DNA from: Prochlorococcus sp. AG-347-J22
GTDB lineage: Bacteria; Cyanobacteriota; Cyanobacteriia; PCC-6307; Cyanobiaceae
NCBI GenBank assembly: GCA_003279005.1
Contig: QCBY01000003.1
Span: 62,001 to 126,000 of the forward strand
Direction: 5' to 3'
Length of the DNA stretch: 64,000 bases
Shown here: positions 43,299-50,033 of the stretch, one piece after another
Numbering within the stretch: position 1 is the first letter of the stretch
How the letters are laid out: each line of letters opens with the position of its first letter
The notes under the pieces: model-generated
The model's input: the letters and a program-made list of their open reading frames with translations, nothing else
Told to the model about the DNA's origin: nothing
Database searches by the model: none
Position numbers and translations under genes: made by a program

Positions 43299-44222
43299 TC
43301 AAGCAGCAAGATTTCTATATCTAGTGAATTGCGGTTCAAACAGTAATTTGACAGTTCCCACAGGACCATTCCTATGTTTGGTAACTATCAATTCTGCTAT
43401 ACCTCTATCTTCAGTTTCTGGATGATAATATTCATCTCGATAAAGCATAATCACTGCATCTGCATGACTTTCTAAACTCTCGGTTTCTCTTAAATCGCAT
43501 AACATTGGTCTTTTATTTACTCTGCTTTCCACATCTTTAGACACTTGGGACATAAGCACCACAGGTACATCTAATGCTTTTGCCATTTCTTTAAGATCAA
43601 GGACAATTTTAGATAACTCTTTTTCTCTAGACTCTTTATTTGGACCATCCATCATTTGTATATAGTCAACTATTACCAATCCAAGTTTTCCTAGTCCTAC
43701 CTTTTCTTTTACTTTCCTACTTTTTGAGAGAATCTCTTTAACTTTGATAGAGCCCTTATCACATATAAAAATGGGGACCTCTGCAATGTCTTCTATCTCT
43801 TTACCAATTAAACCCCACTCATCTTGCTCAATTCTTCCAGTTCTCAGTCTTCCTGATTCAATACCAAGTCCCATAGAGAGAAATCTATAACTCATTTGTT
43901 CTCTGCTTTGTTCCAAACTGAAATAACAAACAGGTAATTTGTTTGTCTTAGCAACATTTTGTGCAAGATTCATGGCAAAAGAAGTTTTACCCATTGAAGG
44001 TCTTCCAGCAAAAACAACTAATGAACCCCTTTGTAGACCTTGAGTCATAGCATCTAAGTCATAAAAACTTACAGGCACCCCTGTTGAATATCTGCCTATT
44101 GAACTTTTTTCTATGTTTTCATAAGTTGTTGGCATTATGCTCGCTAAATTTTTCATATCATCTGAATCCTTTCTTATACGAATGCCTTTGAGTTTTAGTT
44201 GCTTTTCTTTTGAATTACTCAT
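43299..44222 (-). CDS. DnaB-type replicative helicase core lacking the N-terminal domain
   Basis: 307 residues that match only the C-terminal RecA-like domain of DnaB: PVSFYDLDAMTQGLQRGSLV, Walker A FAGRPSMGKTSFAMNLAQN (about 71-89), PVCYFSLEQSREQMSYRFLS, Walker B LGLVIVDYIQMMDG, and LRETESLESHADAVIMLYRD to KHRNGPVGTVKLLFEPQFTR. A 45-residue polar lead replaces the usual N-terminal hexamer collar and linker. Such short DnaB-like helicases occur in phages and satellites. It is probably the element's own replication function. Confidence 0.88.
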   Translation of the reverse strand: MSNSKEKQLKLKGIRIRKDSDDMKNLASIMPTTYENIEKSSIGRYSTGVPVSFYDLDAMTQGLQRGSLVVFAGRPSMGKTSFAMNLAQNVAKTNKLPVCYFSLEQSREQMSYRFLSMGLGIESGRLRTGRIEQDEWGLIGKEIEDIAEVPIFICDKGSIKVKEILSKSRKVKEKVGLGKLGLVIVDYIQMMDGPNKESREKELSKIVLDLKEMAKALDVPVVLMSQVSKDVESRVNKRPMLCDLRETESLESHADAVIMLYRDEYYHPETEDRGIAELIVTKHRNGPVGTVKLLFEPQFTRYRNLAA

Positions 44223-44504
44223 ATTAAATTTTCGATGGAGACTTATATAAGCAAACTCAGAAAAGAATGCAAATTAAGTTTCTTTAAGTTAATTATTAAT
44301 CCTGTGAAATTATTTTCCTTTAAATAAAACTATTGGAGAAGTTGAAGAACTTGATGGAAATATAAGAGTTGGTCCTGTTCATACCCTTAATTTATATTCC
44401 TCTTGAATATTGGGCTTTTGTTCAACTTATATTTTGGATAATGTTGCCATTAATTCAATTCTTTTAAAGTGATTTGTCCAGACTGGAAATATGTGAAAAT
44501 ATAA

Positions 44505-44543
44505 ATTTGCGTGAGTTTTGCGTGAAGCAATAATTTGCGTGAA
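44505..44543. repeat. direct repeats, right end of element E
   Basis: ATTTGCGTGAG at 44505, TTTTGCGTGAA at 44516 (period 11), and a third direct copy ATTTGCGTGAA at 44533. Cognate of 41024; 73 bp before the tRNA. Confidence 0.9.
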
Positions 44544-44577
44544 ATATGTATTAGCTGAGACTTACTGCTATAACTGA

Positions 44578-44651
44578 TCGGGGCGACAGGATTCGAACCT
44601 GCGACCTAGTGCTCCCAAAGCACCCGCGCTACCAAGCTGCGCCACGCCCCG
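44578..44651 (-). tRNA. trnP-UGG: tRNA-Pro (anticodon UGG)
   Basis: 74 bases folding as a complete cloverleaf: acceptor CGGGGCG/CGCCCCG with discriminator A, D arm with AGCTTGGTA, anticodon loop TTTGGGA giving UGG, T arm GCAGG TTCGAAT CCTGT. CCA is not encoded. It is the intact parent of the seven 3' fragments and the target of the island elements. A reading frame overlapping it is a shadow. Confidence 0.97.
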
Positions 44652-44736
44652 CTTATAAGATCTTAATTCATAACATGCATCTGTTAAAGACCAAAATTTA
44701 AAAATATTGATAAAAAAACGATTTTTTAAGGAAAAT

Positions 44737-44766
44737 TTGCTAATCCTCGCTAGATTGTCGCTAATG
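44737..44766. repeat. direct repeats, left end of element F
   Basis: TTGCTAATCC (44737), TCGCTAGATTG (44747), TCGCTAATG (44758): three related units at period 10-11, 86 bp from the 5' end of the tRNA. Confidence 0.65.
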
Positions 44767-44825
44767 TTTTTCTTCAATTTAGCGGGAAGTTTGATGACAC
44801 CCGCTTTACTTAAAAATATTGAAAA

Positions 44826-45206
44826 ATGAAACGCTTACTACTTGTACCATTGTTATTAGGTTTTATTCCCACAGCTGATGCAGGTATTTATTTTCACCCC
44901 TTCTATCAAAATGGTGTAGAAATTCGATGTTCTGACGATGAGCCAAGACATTCGATTTCTTTTAAAAATGGTAGGTATATGCTCTTTGAAGATGATGGTG
45001 ATGAAAAATACAAATTTCCAAAAACTTTTTTATGGCCAGAAAAAACTGACAAGCGATATACATACTTTCCAAGTACAGCCGGTACGTTCTGCAGTTCAAG
45101 AGAACTTACTAAGAAAGAGAGAGAATTTTACATAAAGAAAGCAAAAGACGTTTGTTACTCAGGTAGCTTGGAAACAAGGATTAAACGTTGCTATGGTTGG
45201 AACTAA
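44826..45206 (+). CDS. small secreted protein, unknown function
   Basis: 126 residues. Signal peptide about 1-19 (MKRLLLVPLLLGFIPTADAG). The mature part has four Cys (EIRCSDDEP, TFCSSREL, DVCYSGS, KRCYGWN), probably two disulfides, as expected in the periplasm. The next gene starts on the last base of its stop (TAATG) and has a similar signal start (MKRLLPQL). First gene of element F; family unknown. Confidence 0.6.
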   Translation: MKRLLLVPLLLGFIPTADAGIYFHPFYQNGVEIRCSDDEPRHSISFKNGRYMLFEDDGDEKYKFPKTFLWPEKTDKRYTYFPSTAGTFCSSRELTKKEREFYIKKAKDVCYSGSLETRIKRCYGWN

Positions 45207-45442
45207 TGAAACGCTTACTTCCTCAACTAATAGCTTCTATCGCTTTACCTCCTGCTGTTAATGCTGAGAATTGTTGGATGATAATTACTTATGGACTTGG
45301 AGGAACTAGGGCAGGGGCATTAGAAAAAATAGAAATGCTGAGTGCAGACTTTTGCGAAAAAGAAGGAAGACGTTAGGAAAATAGTCCAACGCAGGGATTA
45401 GGTAGTAAAACTAGAAGATTTCATTGTGTTATTGGGAAATAA
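45206..45442 (+). pseudogene. small secreted protein gene with an in-frame TAG
   Basis: From ATG 45206: MKRLLPQLIASIALPPAVNA is a signal peptide, then ENCWMIITYGLGGTRAGALE and KIEMLSADFCEKEGRR, TAG at 45374-45376. The frame continues ENSPTQGLGSKTRRFHCVIG K to TAA 45440. The third Cys lies beyond the stop. The product made today is probably 56 residues. Coupled to the upstream gene through TAATG. Confidence 0.55.
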
Positions 45443-45483
45443 AAATTCGGCTAATATGAAATCACCTGTGATACTCAATAAAT

Positions 45484-45503
45484 CTCGCTAATGCTCGCTA
45501 AAC
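45484..45503. repeat. direct-repeat pair, right end of element F
   Basis: CTCGCTAATG then CTCGCTAAAC, period 10; the core TCGCTAA is shared with 44758. 81 bp before the tRNA 5' remnant. Confidence 0.65.
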
Positions 45504-45564
45504 AGGTTGTAATAAATTATGTAATTTCTAGTCTTTGCAATGCTTTTGGTTTGGATATTCGTCA

Positions 45565-45655
45565 GATCCCAAAGCATCCGCGCTACCAAGCTGTGCCATG
45601 CCTCGGTTATTTGATCTTATTTCATAACAGACACCAATAATAGACCAATTTACTA
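45565..45655 (-). pseudogene. decayed tRNA-Pro: 5' half and upstream flank
   Basis: 45565-45605 matches the anticodon, D and acceptor 5' part of tRNA-Pro (GATCCCAAAGCATCCGCGC, TACCAAGCTGTGCCATGC) with several substitutions that break the acceptor stem. The next 50 bp (GATCTTATTTCATAACA, AGACCAAT) resemble the upstream flank of the intact tRNA (GATCTTAATTCATAACA, AGACCAAA). The 3' half is deleted. It is the complement of the 3' fragments elsewhere. Confidence 0.85.
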
Positions 45656-45812
45656 GATACTCTATAAAAATCACTTTCAGCCTAAAAAATGTTTTTCATC
45701 TAGATTTTTTCAAAAAAAAAAAAAATAGAGATCTGGATGTATATTTACATTTTCGATAAGGTCAATATGAATAATTAAATTGGGTTTGAATTTTCCCTTA
45801 AATATGTTGCAC

Positions 45813-46325
45813 ATGAAAAAACTTAAAGAATTAATTTCGACATATAAGGATTATCCAAGAACTGGAATTGAATTTAAAGATGTTCTTGGAATTATTCAAG
45901 AACCAGAGATATTCAAGGAACTGATTTTAAAAATGTCTTCTAGTAAAATCATAAAAAATGCAGAGGCAATAATTTCTATCGATGCTAGGGGTTTTATTTT
46001 TGGATCTGCAATATCTCTAGAAGCTTCAAAGCCTATGATAGTAGCAAGAAAACCTGGCAAGCTTCCAGGAGAACTACTTAGTCAAGAATACAGTTTAGAG
46101 TATGGTGAAAATTCACTTTCTATTCAAAAAAAGGCTCTTCAAAAATATAATTCATATGCCATTGTGGATGATTTATTGGCTACGGGTGGAACAGTTAACT
46201 GTGTCTCTAAATTACTTGAGAGCAATGATAAAGAAATTGCAGGGCTATTAGTTGTAGTTGAATTGATGAAGTTGGGAGGAAGATTTAAATTAAATTTTCC
46301 TATTGAGTCATCAATAACTTTTTGA
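45813..46325 (+). CDS. apt: adenine phosphoribosyltransferase
   Basis: Salvages adenine to AMP with PRPP. 170 residues from the ATG at 45813 (MKKLKELISTYKDYPRTGIE), the family length; the TTG at 45780 would add 11 residues. FKDVLGIIQEPEIFKELI, the ISIDARGFIFGSAISLEA loop, ARKPGKLPGELLSQEYSLEY and the PRPP motif YAIVDDLLATGGTV are all present. It is the first core gene right of the island. Confidence 0.95.
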   Translation: MKKLKELISTYKDYPRTGIEFKDVLGIIQEPEIFKELILKMSSSKIIKNAEAIISIDARGFIFGSAISLEASKPMIVARKPGKLPGELLSQEYSLEYGENSLSIQKKALQKYNSYAIVDDLLATGGTVNCVSKLLESNDKEIAGLLVVVELMKLGGRFKLNFPIESSITF

Positions 46326-46681
46326 AAATTTAATCTAGATCTTTTTTATGATTTATGGTTTTGATCTTTGGCAAAATATTAATCATAATCTCTCAAGGTC
46401 TTCTAAAATTGGCGAATTGTTTTAAAAGTAAAAGCGTTAAAAATTAAACATGAGATTAAAATATTATTAATGTGAACTATTAATTTTATTGGATTGAAAT
46501 GGGACTCTTGTTATTTAATCGAAAAAGTGAATGGAAGTTATTACAACTAACAAATTTGTCATTTAGAAAAATTTTAATTTGGTAGTAATCTCAATTTTTT
46601 TAAGTGGCCTTTCAGTTAGATTAAAAATTTAAAAAAAAACCAGCAGTTTTTTAACATTAAGTTGTAGTAAAGAATTTTGAT
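46326..46681. other. intergenic, nothing recognised
   Basis: About 355 bp of AT-rich sequence after apt. No coding frame or RNA gene that I can support. Confidence 0.35.
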
Positions 46682-46786
46682 TTATATCAAACCCATTGAT
46701 CCTGCTGTAAAACCTATCACTAGAAAAAAAGAAAACTCCACTAAATCTCTCGGCAGAGAATTAACAATTAAATTAATTTGAGTCAT
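46682..46786 (-). CDS. 34-residue single-helix membrane peptide
   Basis: MTQINLIVNSLPRDLVEFSF, FLVIGFTAGSMGLI: a polar start and one Gly-containing membrane helix. Possibly a small photosynthetic subunit by size; no family recognised. Confidence 0.4.
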   Translation of the reverse strand: MTQINLIVNSLPRDLVEFSFFLVIGFTAGSMGLI

Positions 46787-47015
46787 TTGACCTTGTGCTC
46801 CTCAGGTTATAAATAATTTCACTAGAAACTAACCGATTATTTTTAATCTTGAGATGAAATTATAAATAACTTTCTTTTTTCTAAAGAATTCAGTCAATTA
46901 AAATTTTTCTTTAAAAATTAATTTGTTAGATAATCTTAATTAAGAAAAATTAATTTTTGATTTGAAGACATAATCTTATTCAGATGCTATATTTTTAATT
47001 AAAACTTAAGGCTAT

Positions 47016-47183
47016 ATGGATTATAAAAAAAAATCTTTAAATAAACTTAAATGCCATGAAAGCTACGAAGAAATCGATACAAGATTAGCAACTGGTTGGT
47101 ATGTGGATTCAGTAGGTAATAATAAGAAAAAAAAATACAAAACCAAAGAAGTTTCTTATAAAATTTCCAAAAAAAATAATTGA
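47016..47183 (+). CDS. small lysine-rich protein, unknown function
   Basis: 55 residues: MDYKKKSLNKLKCHESYEEI, DTRLATGWYVDSVGNNKKKK, then a basic tail. Isolated, with an ordinary ATG. Coding probable but unproven. Confidence 0.4.
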   Translation: MDYKKKSLNKLKCHESYEEIDTRLATGWYVDSVGNNKKKKYKTKEVSYKISKKNN

Positions 47184-47261
47184 TTCAAAATCTTTCTCGT
47201 TCGGACAAAATTTCTAAATCAAATTAATGTATAGATAATAAAAGTGGCACAAAATTTTTAA

Positions 47262-47280
47262 TTGTATAAGTTTATACTTG
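47262..47280 (+). promoter_or_regulatory. palindromic box upstream of porin 1
   Basis: TTGTATAAGTTTATACTTG contains the near-palindrome GTATAAGTTTATAC and lies 60 bp before the porin ATG. A 17/19 match is found before porin 3 but not before porin 2, so it may be an operator or part of the promoter. Confidence 0.45.
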
Positions 47281-47339
47281 CAGTTAATCTTTTTTTAAAC
47301 TAAAGTGAAGCGTACTTATAATTTCGTGTGAGGAAATTT

Positions 47340-48509
47340 ATGAAGCTTTTTAAAAGCTTGCTTGTAGCTCCTGCGACATTAGGTCTTTTAGCTCCTTTGT
47401 CAGTTACAGCAAACGAAATGAATTTTACTGATGTTTCTGGTTACACTGAAACAGCTGAAGTTGAAAGCATTTCTGATTTCGATGCTGCTAAGGAACTAGC
47501 AGTTACTAACAGTCGTGTTGATGGCCTTGAAGCTAGATTTAATGATTTTGAAGCTGGTGCTTTCTCAGAAACAACAACAGCAGCTTTTTCAGCTGATTTT
47601 GCAGTTGGTTCTGAAGACGGTACAGATGCAGGTGACTCTGTTCAAGCAACTTACGGTTTTCAAATTGATCTAAACACTAGCTTTACTGGTGAAGATTCTT
47701 TAGATATCTCTTTAGATGCTGGTAATGGTGGTGGTGGTTTAGCTGAGTTAGACCAAAACTCTACTTCAGATGCTGTACAAGTTGATGGTGTTTCTTACAC
47801 TTTCCCACTTGCTGGTGCAACAGTTTTTGTTGGTGATAACACTGATGGAAGCGCAGTTTACAACACAGCTTGTGTTTACGGTGGACCTTCTAACAACTTA
47901 GATGATTGTGGTAACGGTACTTCATCTTTGGGTAGTGGATCAGGAACTGCAGCAGGAGCAAGCTATGAATTTGAAAACGGATTTACAGTTGCTGTTGGTT
48001 ACACAGGTGCTGGTAGTTCAACTTCTGGATTAATGACTACTGAAGGTCTTGATCAAATTGGTACTCAGTTCTCTTATGCTACAGATTCATATGGTGCCTC
48101 TCTTTCTCTTGCGAAAGTAGACGTAACTACTGATGACGAAAGAAAGTACTATGGTCTAAATGGTTACTTTGTTCCATCTGATGTTGGCCCTGTTCCATCA
48201 ATAAGTGTTGGTTACGAAATAAGTGAAGCTCAAGGCCTTGCAGATACAACTCAATGGTTCGTTGGTCTTCAGTGGGATGAGGCTGGACCAGGAACATTCG
48301 GTGTTGCTGCAGGATCCGTAGGAGCATCTGCTGGAAATGAGGATTCATCTAGTCCAAAATACGATCCAGACTTAGTGATGTACGAAGCTTTCTATGACTA
48401 CCCTGTAAATGATGGAATGACTATCACTCCATTAATTTATTCTAAGGAAACAGGTGTCTTCAGTGATGATAAAACTGGATACATGATTAAGACATCATTC
48501 AGTTTCTAA
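47340..48509 (+). CDS. outer membrane porin 1 (Som/OprB-like)
   Basis: 389 residues from the ATG at 47340, preceded by GAGGAA as ribosome site; the GTG at 47328 is unlikely. Signal peptide about 1-24 (LLAPLSVTANE). A short linker with coiled-coil character (RVDGLEARFNDFEAG) leads to a beta barrel rich in Gly/Asp/Ser (FQIDLNTSFTGEDSLDISLD, VYGGPSNNLDDCGNG) that ends in TSFSF, with terminal Phe. It has no SLH domain, unlike Som porins of larger cyanobacteria. Allows solute diffusion across the outer membrane. First of three tandem paralogs. Confidence 0.88.
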   Translation: MKLFKSLLVAPATLGLLAPLSVTANEMNFTDVSGYTETAEVESISDFDAAKELAVTNSRVDGLEARFNDFEAGAFSETTTAAFSADFAVGSEDGTDAGDSVQATYGFQIDLNTSFTGEDSLDISLDAGNGGGGLAELDQNSTSDAVQVDGVSYTFPLAGATVFVGDNTDGSAVYNTACVYGGPSNNLDDCGNGTSSLGSGSGTAAGASYEFENGFTVAVGYTGAGSSTSGLMTTEGLDQIGTQFSYATDSYGASLSLAKVDVTTDDERKYYGLNGYFVPSDVGPVPSISVGYEISEAQGLADTTQWFVGLQWDEAGPGTFGVAAGSVGASAGNEDSSSPKYDPDLVMYEAFYDYPVNDGMTITPLIYSKETGVFSDDKTGYMIKTSFSF

Positions 48510-48599
48510 GTTTATTAACTTAATTTAGAAAATCTTACACACACTAAAAGACCTACCAGAAGGTAGGTCTTTTTTTTTGACTACATATTTGTGAGTATT
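47562..48599 (+). repeat. perfect 1,038-bp direct repeat, copy 1 (porin 1 body and terminator)
   Basis: Identical by eye to 48887-49924, offset 1,325 bp. It covers the barrel-coding part from the codons for FSETTT to the stop, the terminator and about 25 bp after it. Outside it the two genes differ strongly. Confidence 0.93.
48546..48578 (+). terminator. rho-independent terminator of porin 1
   Basis: AAAAGACCTACC and GGTAGGTCTTTT form a 12-bp perfect stem with loop AGAA, followed by a T-run. Confidence 0.93.
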
Positions 48600-48679
48600 T
48601 AAAAGTTTTTCCACAATACCTTAACGAATTAAGGAATCTTTGTTATAGTTGGGGAAATAATATTCTGTGTGAGGAATTT

Positions 48680-49834
48680 ATGAAGCTTTTTAAGCGTTTA
48701 TTGATAGCACCAGCGGCACTTGGATTCTTAACCCCTTTAGCTGTTAGTGCAAATGAAGTTAATTTAAAAGATGTTTCAAACTATTCGACAGAGTTTGAAA
48801 TGGATTCATCTACTTTTGATAATTCTTCATCTACGAGTAAATTAATTGCTGGTGGAGAAGGTATGGTTGATGATCATGACGGTGGCTTCTCAGAAACAAC
48901 AACAGCAGCTTTTTCAGCTGATTTTGCAGTTGGTTCTGAAGACGGTACAGATGCAGGTGACTCTGTTCAAGCAACTTACGGTTTTCAAATTGATCTAAAC
49001 ACTAGCTTTACTGGTGAAGATTCTTTAGATATCTCTTTAGATGCTGGTAATGGTGGTGGTGGTTTAGCTGAGTTAGACCAAAACTCTACTTCAGATGCTG
49101 TACAAGTTGATGGTGTTTCTTACACTTTCCCACTTGCTGGTGCAACAGTTTTTGTTGGTGATAACACTGATGGAAGCGCAGTTTACAACACAGCTTGTGT
49201 TTACGGTGGACCTTCTAACAACTTAGATGATTGTGGTAACGGTACTTCATCTTTGGGTAGTGGATCAGGAACTGCAGCAGGAGCAAGCTATGAATTTGAA
49301 AACGGATTTACAGTTGCTGTTGGTTACACAGGTGCTGGTAGTTCAACTTCTGGATTAATGACTACTGAAGGTCTTGATCAAATTGGTACTCAGTTCTCTT
49401 ATGCTACAGATTCATATGGTGCCTCTCTTTCTCTTGCGAAAGTAGACGTAACTACTGATGACGAAAGAAAGTACTATGGTCTAAATGGTTACTTTGTTCC
49501 ATCTGATGTTGGCCCTGTTCCATCAATAAGTGTTGGTTACGAAATAAGTGAAGCTCAAGGCCTTGCAGATACAACTCAATGGTTCGTTGGTCTTCAGTGG
49601 GATGAGGCTGGACCAGGAACATTCGGTGTTGCTGCAGGATCCGTAGGAGCATCTGCTGGAAATGAGGATTCATCTAGTCCAAAATACGATCCAGACTTAG
49701 TGATGTACGAAGCTTTCTATGACTACCCTGTAAATGATGGAATGACTATCACTCCATTAATTTATTCTAAGGAAACAGGTGTCTTCAGTGATGATAAAAC
49801 TGGATACATGATTAAGACATCATTCAGTTTCTAA
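48680..49834 (+). CDS. outer membrane porin 2 (Som/OprB-like)
   Basis: 384 residues. Signal peptide about 1-24 (MKLFKRLLIAPAALGFLTPL). The first 70 residues (NEVNLKDVSNYSTEFEMDSS and following) differ from porin 1, but from FSETTTAAFSADF to the end the protein is identical to it, because the DNA is a perfect repeat. GAGGAA precedes the ATG. The upstream region lacks the box of porins 1 and 3 and instead has CCTTAACGAATTAAGG, so expression is probably controlled differently. Confidence 0.88.
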   Translation: MKLFKRLLIAPAALGFLTPLAVSANEVNLKDVSNYSTEFEMDSSTFDNSSSTSKLIAGGEGMVDDHDGGFSETTTAAFSADFAVGSEDGTDAGDSVQATYGFQIDLNTSFTGEDSLDISLDAGNGGGGLAELDQNSTSDAVQVDGVSYTFPLAGATVFVGDNTDGSAVYNTACVYGGPSNNLDDCGNGTSSLGSGSGTAAGASYEFENGFTVAVGYTGAGSSTSGLMTTEGLDQIGTQFSYATDSYGASLSLAKVDVTTDDERKYYGLNGYFVPSDVGPVPSISVGYEISEAQGLADTTQWFVGLQWDEAGPGTFGVAAGSVGASAGNEDSSSPKYDPDLVMYEAFYDYPVNDGMTITPLIYSKETGVFSDDKTGYMIKTSFSF

Positions 49835-49924
49835 GTTTATTAACTTAATTTAGAAAATCTTACACACACTAAAAGACCTACCAGAAGGTAGGTCTTTTTT
49901 TTTGACTACATATTTGTGAGTATT
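48887..49924 (+). repeat. perfect 1,038-bp direct repeat, copy 2 (porin 2 body and terminator)
   Basis: Second copy of 47562-48599. The divergence on both sides (different 5' coding parts and different sequence after about 49924) fits recent gene conversion rather than whole-gene duplication. Confidence 0.93.
49871..49903 (+). terminator. rho-independent terminator of porin 2
   Basis: Same 12-bp hairpin (AAAAGACCTACC / GGTAGGTCTTTT) and T-run as after porin 1, part of the perfect repeat. Confidence 0.93.
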
Positions 49925-49955
49925 AAAAAGTTTTTCCATAGGTTCCTAGTCCTAT

Positions 49956-49974
49956 TTGTATAAGCTGATACTTG
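49956..49974 (+). promoter_or_regulatory. palindromic box upstream of porin 3
   Basis: TTGTATAAGCTGATACTTG, two differences from the box before porin 1. TATAAT at 49996 is a plausible -10 further downstream. Confidence 0.45.
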
Positions 49975-50033
49975 AATTTGTTTTATTTATACTTTATAAT
50001 GGAATGAATTTAAATTTCTGTGTGAGGAATTTT

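Larger units (their letters stand above)
40888..44626. mobile_element. element E: 3.7-kb tRNA-Pro element with a DnaB-type helicase
   Basis: Bounded by tRNA fragment 7 and the intact tRNA-Pro. Left repeats at 41024 and right repeats at 44505 both consist of TTTGCGTGA units at period 11. It carries two coupled secreted-protein genes, a frameshifted secreted gene and a helicase core. No integrase. The helicase is the only replication-type gene in any element here. Confidence 0.75.
44652..45564. mobile_element. element F: 0.9-kb element between intact tRNA-Pro and a decayed tRNA 5' half
   Basis: Repeats at 44737 (TCGCTAGATTG, TCGCTAATG) match repeats at 45484 (CTCGCTAATG, CTCGCTAAAC). The right neighbour is a 5' tRNA-Pro remnant with a flank like that of the intact gene. 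I infer that F arrived with its own complete tRNA, making the old one redundant. Cargo: two small secreted proteins. Confidence 0.55.

Noticed and set aside
31644..44651. Several functional tRNA-Pro genes
   Set aside because: Only 44578-44651 has acceptor, D, anticodon and T arms; the others lack the 5' half.
44568..44777. 69-residue minus-strand reading frame over the tRNA-Pro
   Set aside because: It runs through the cloverleaf and its C-terminal half is the translated tRNA; a classical tRNA shadow.
31644..45655. Insertion sequences or transposons as cause of the island
   Set aside because: No transposase, no terminal inverted repeats and no target duplications seen; tRNA 3'-end copies point to site-specific recombination.
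48127..48348. 73-residue minus-strand frame inside the porin repeat
   Set aside because: Shadow of the porin gene; its identical copy at 49452 comes from the perfect repeat.
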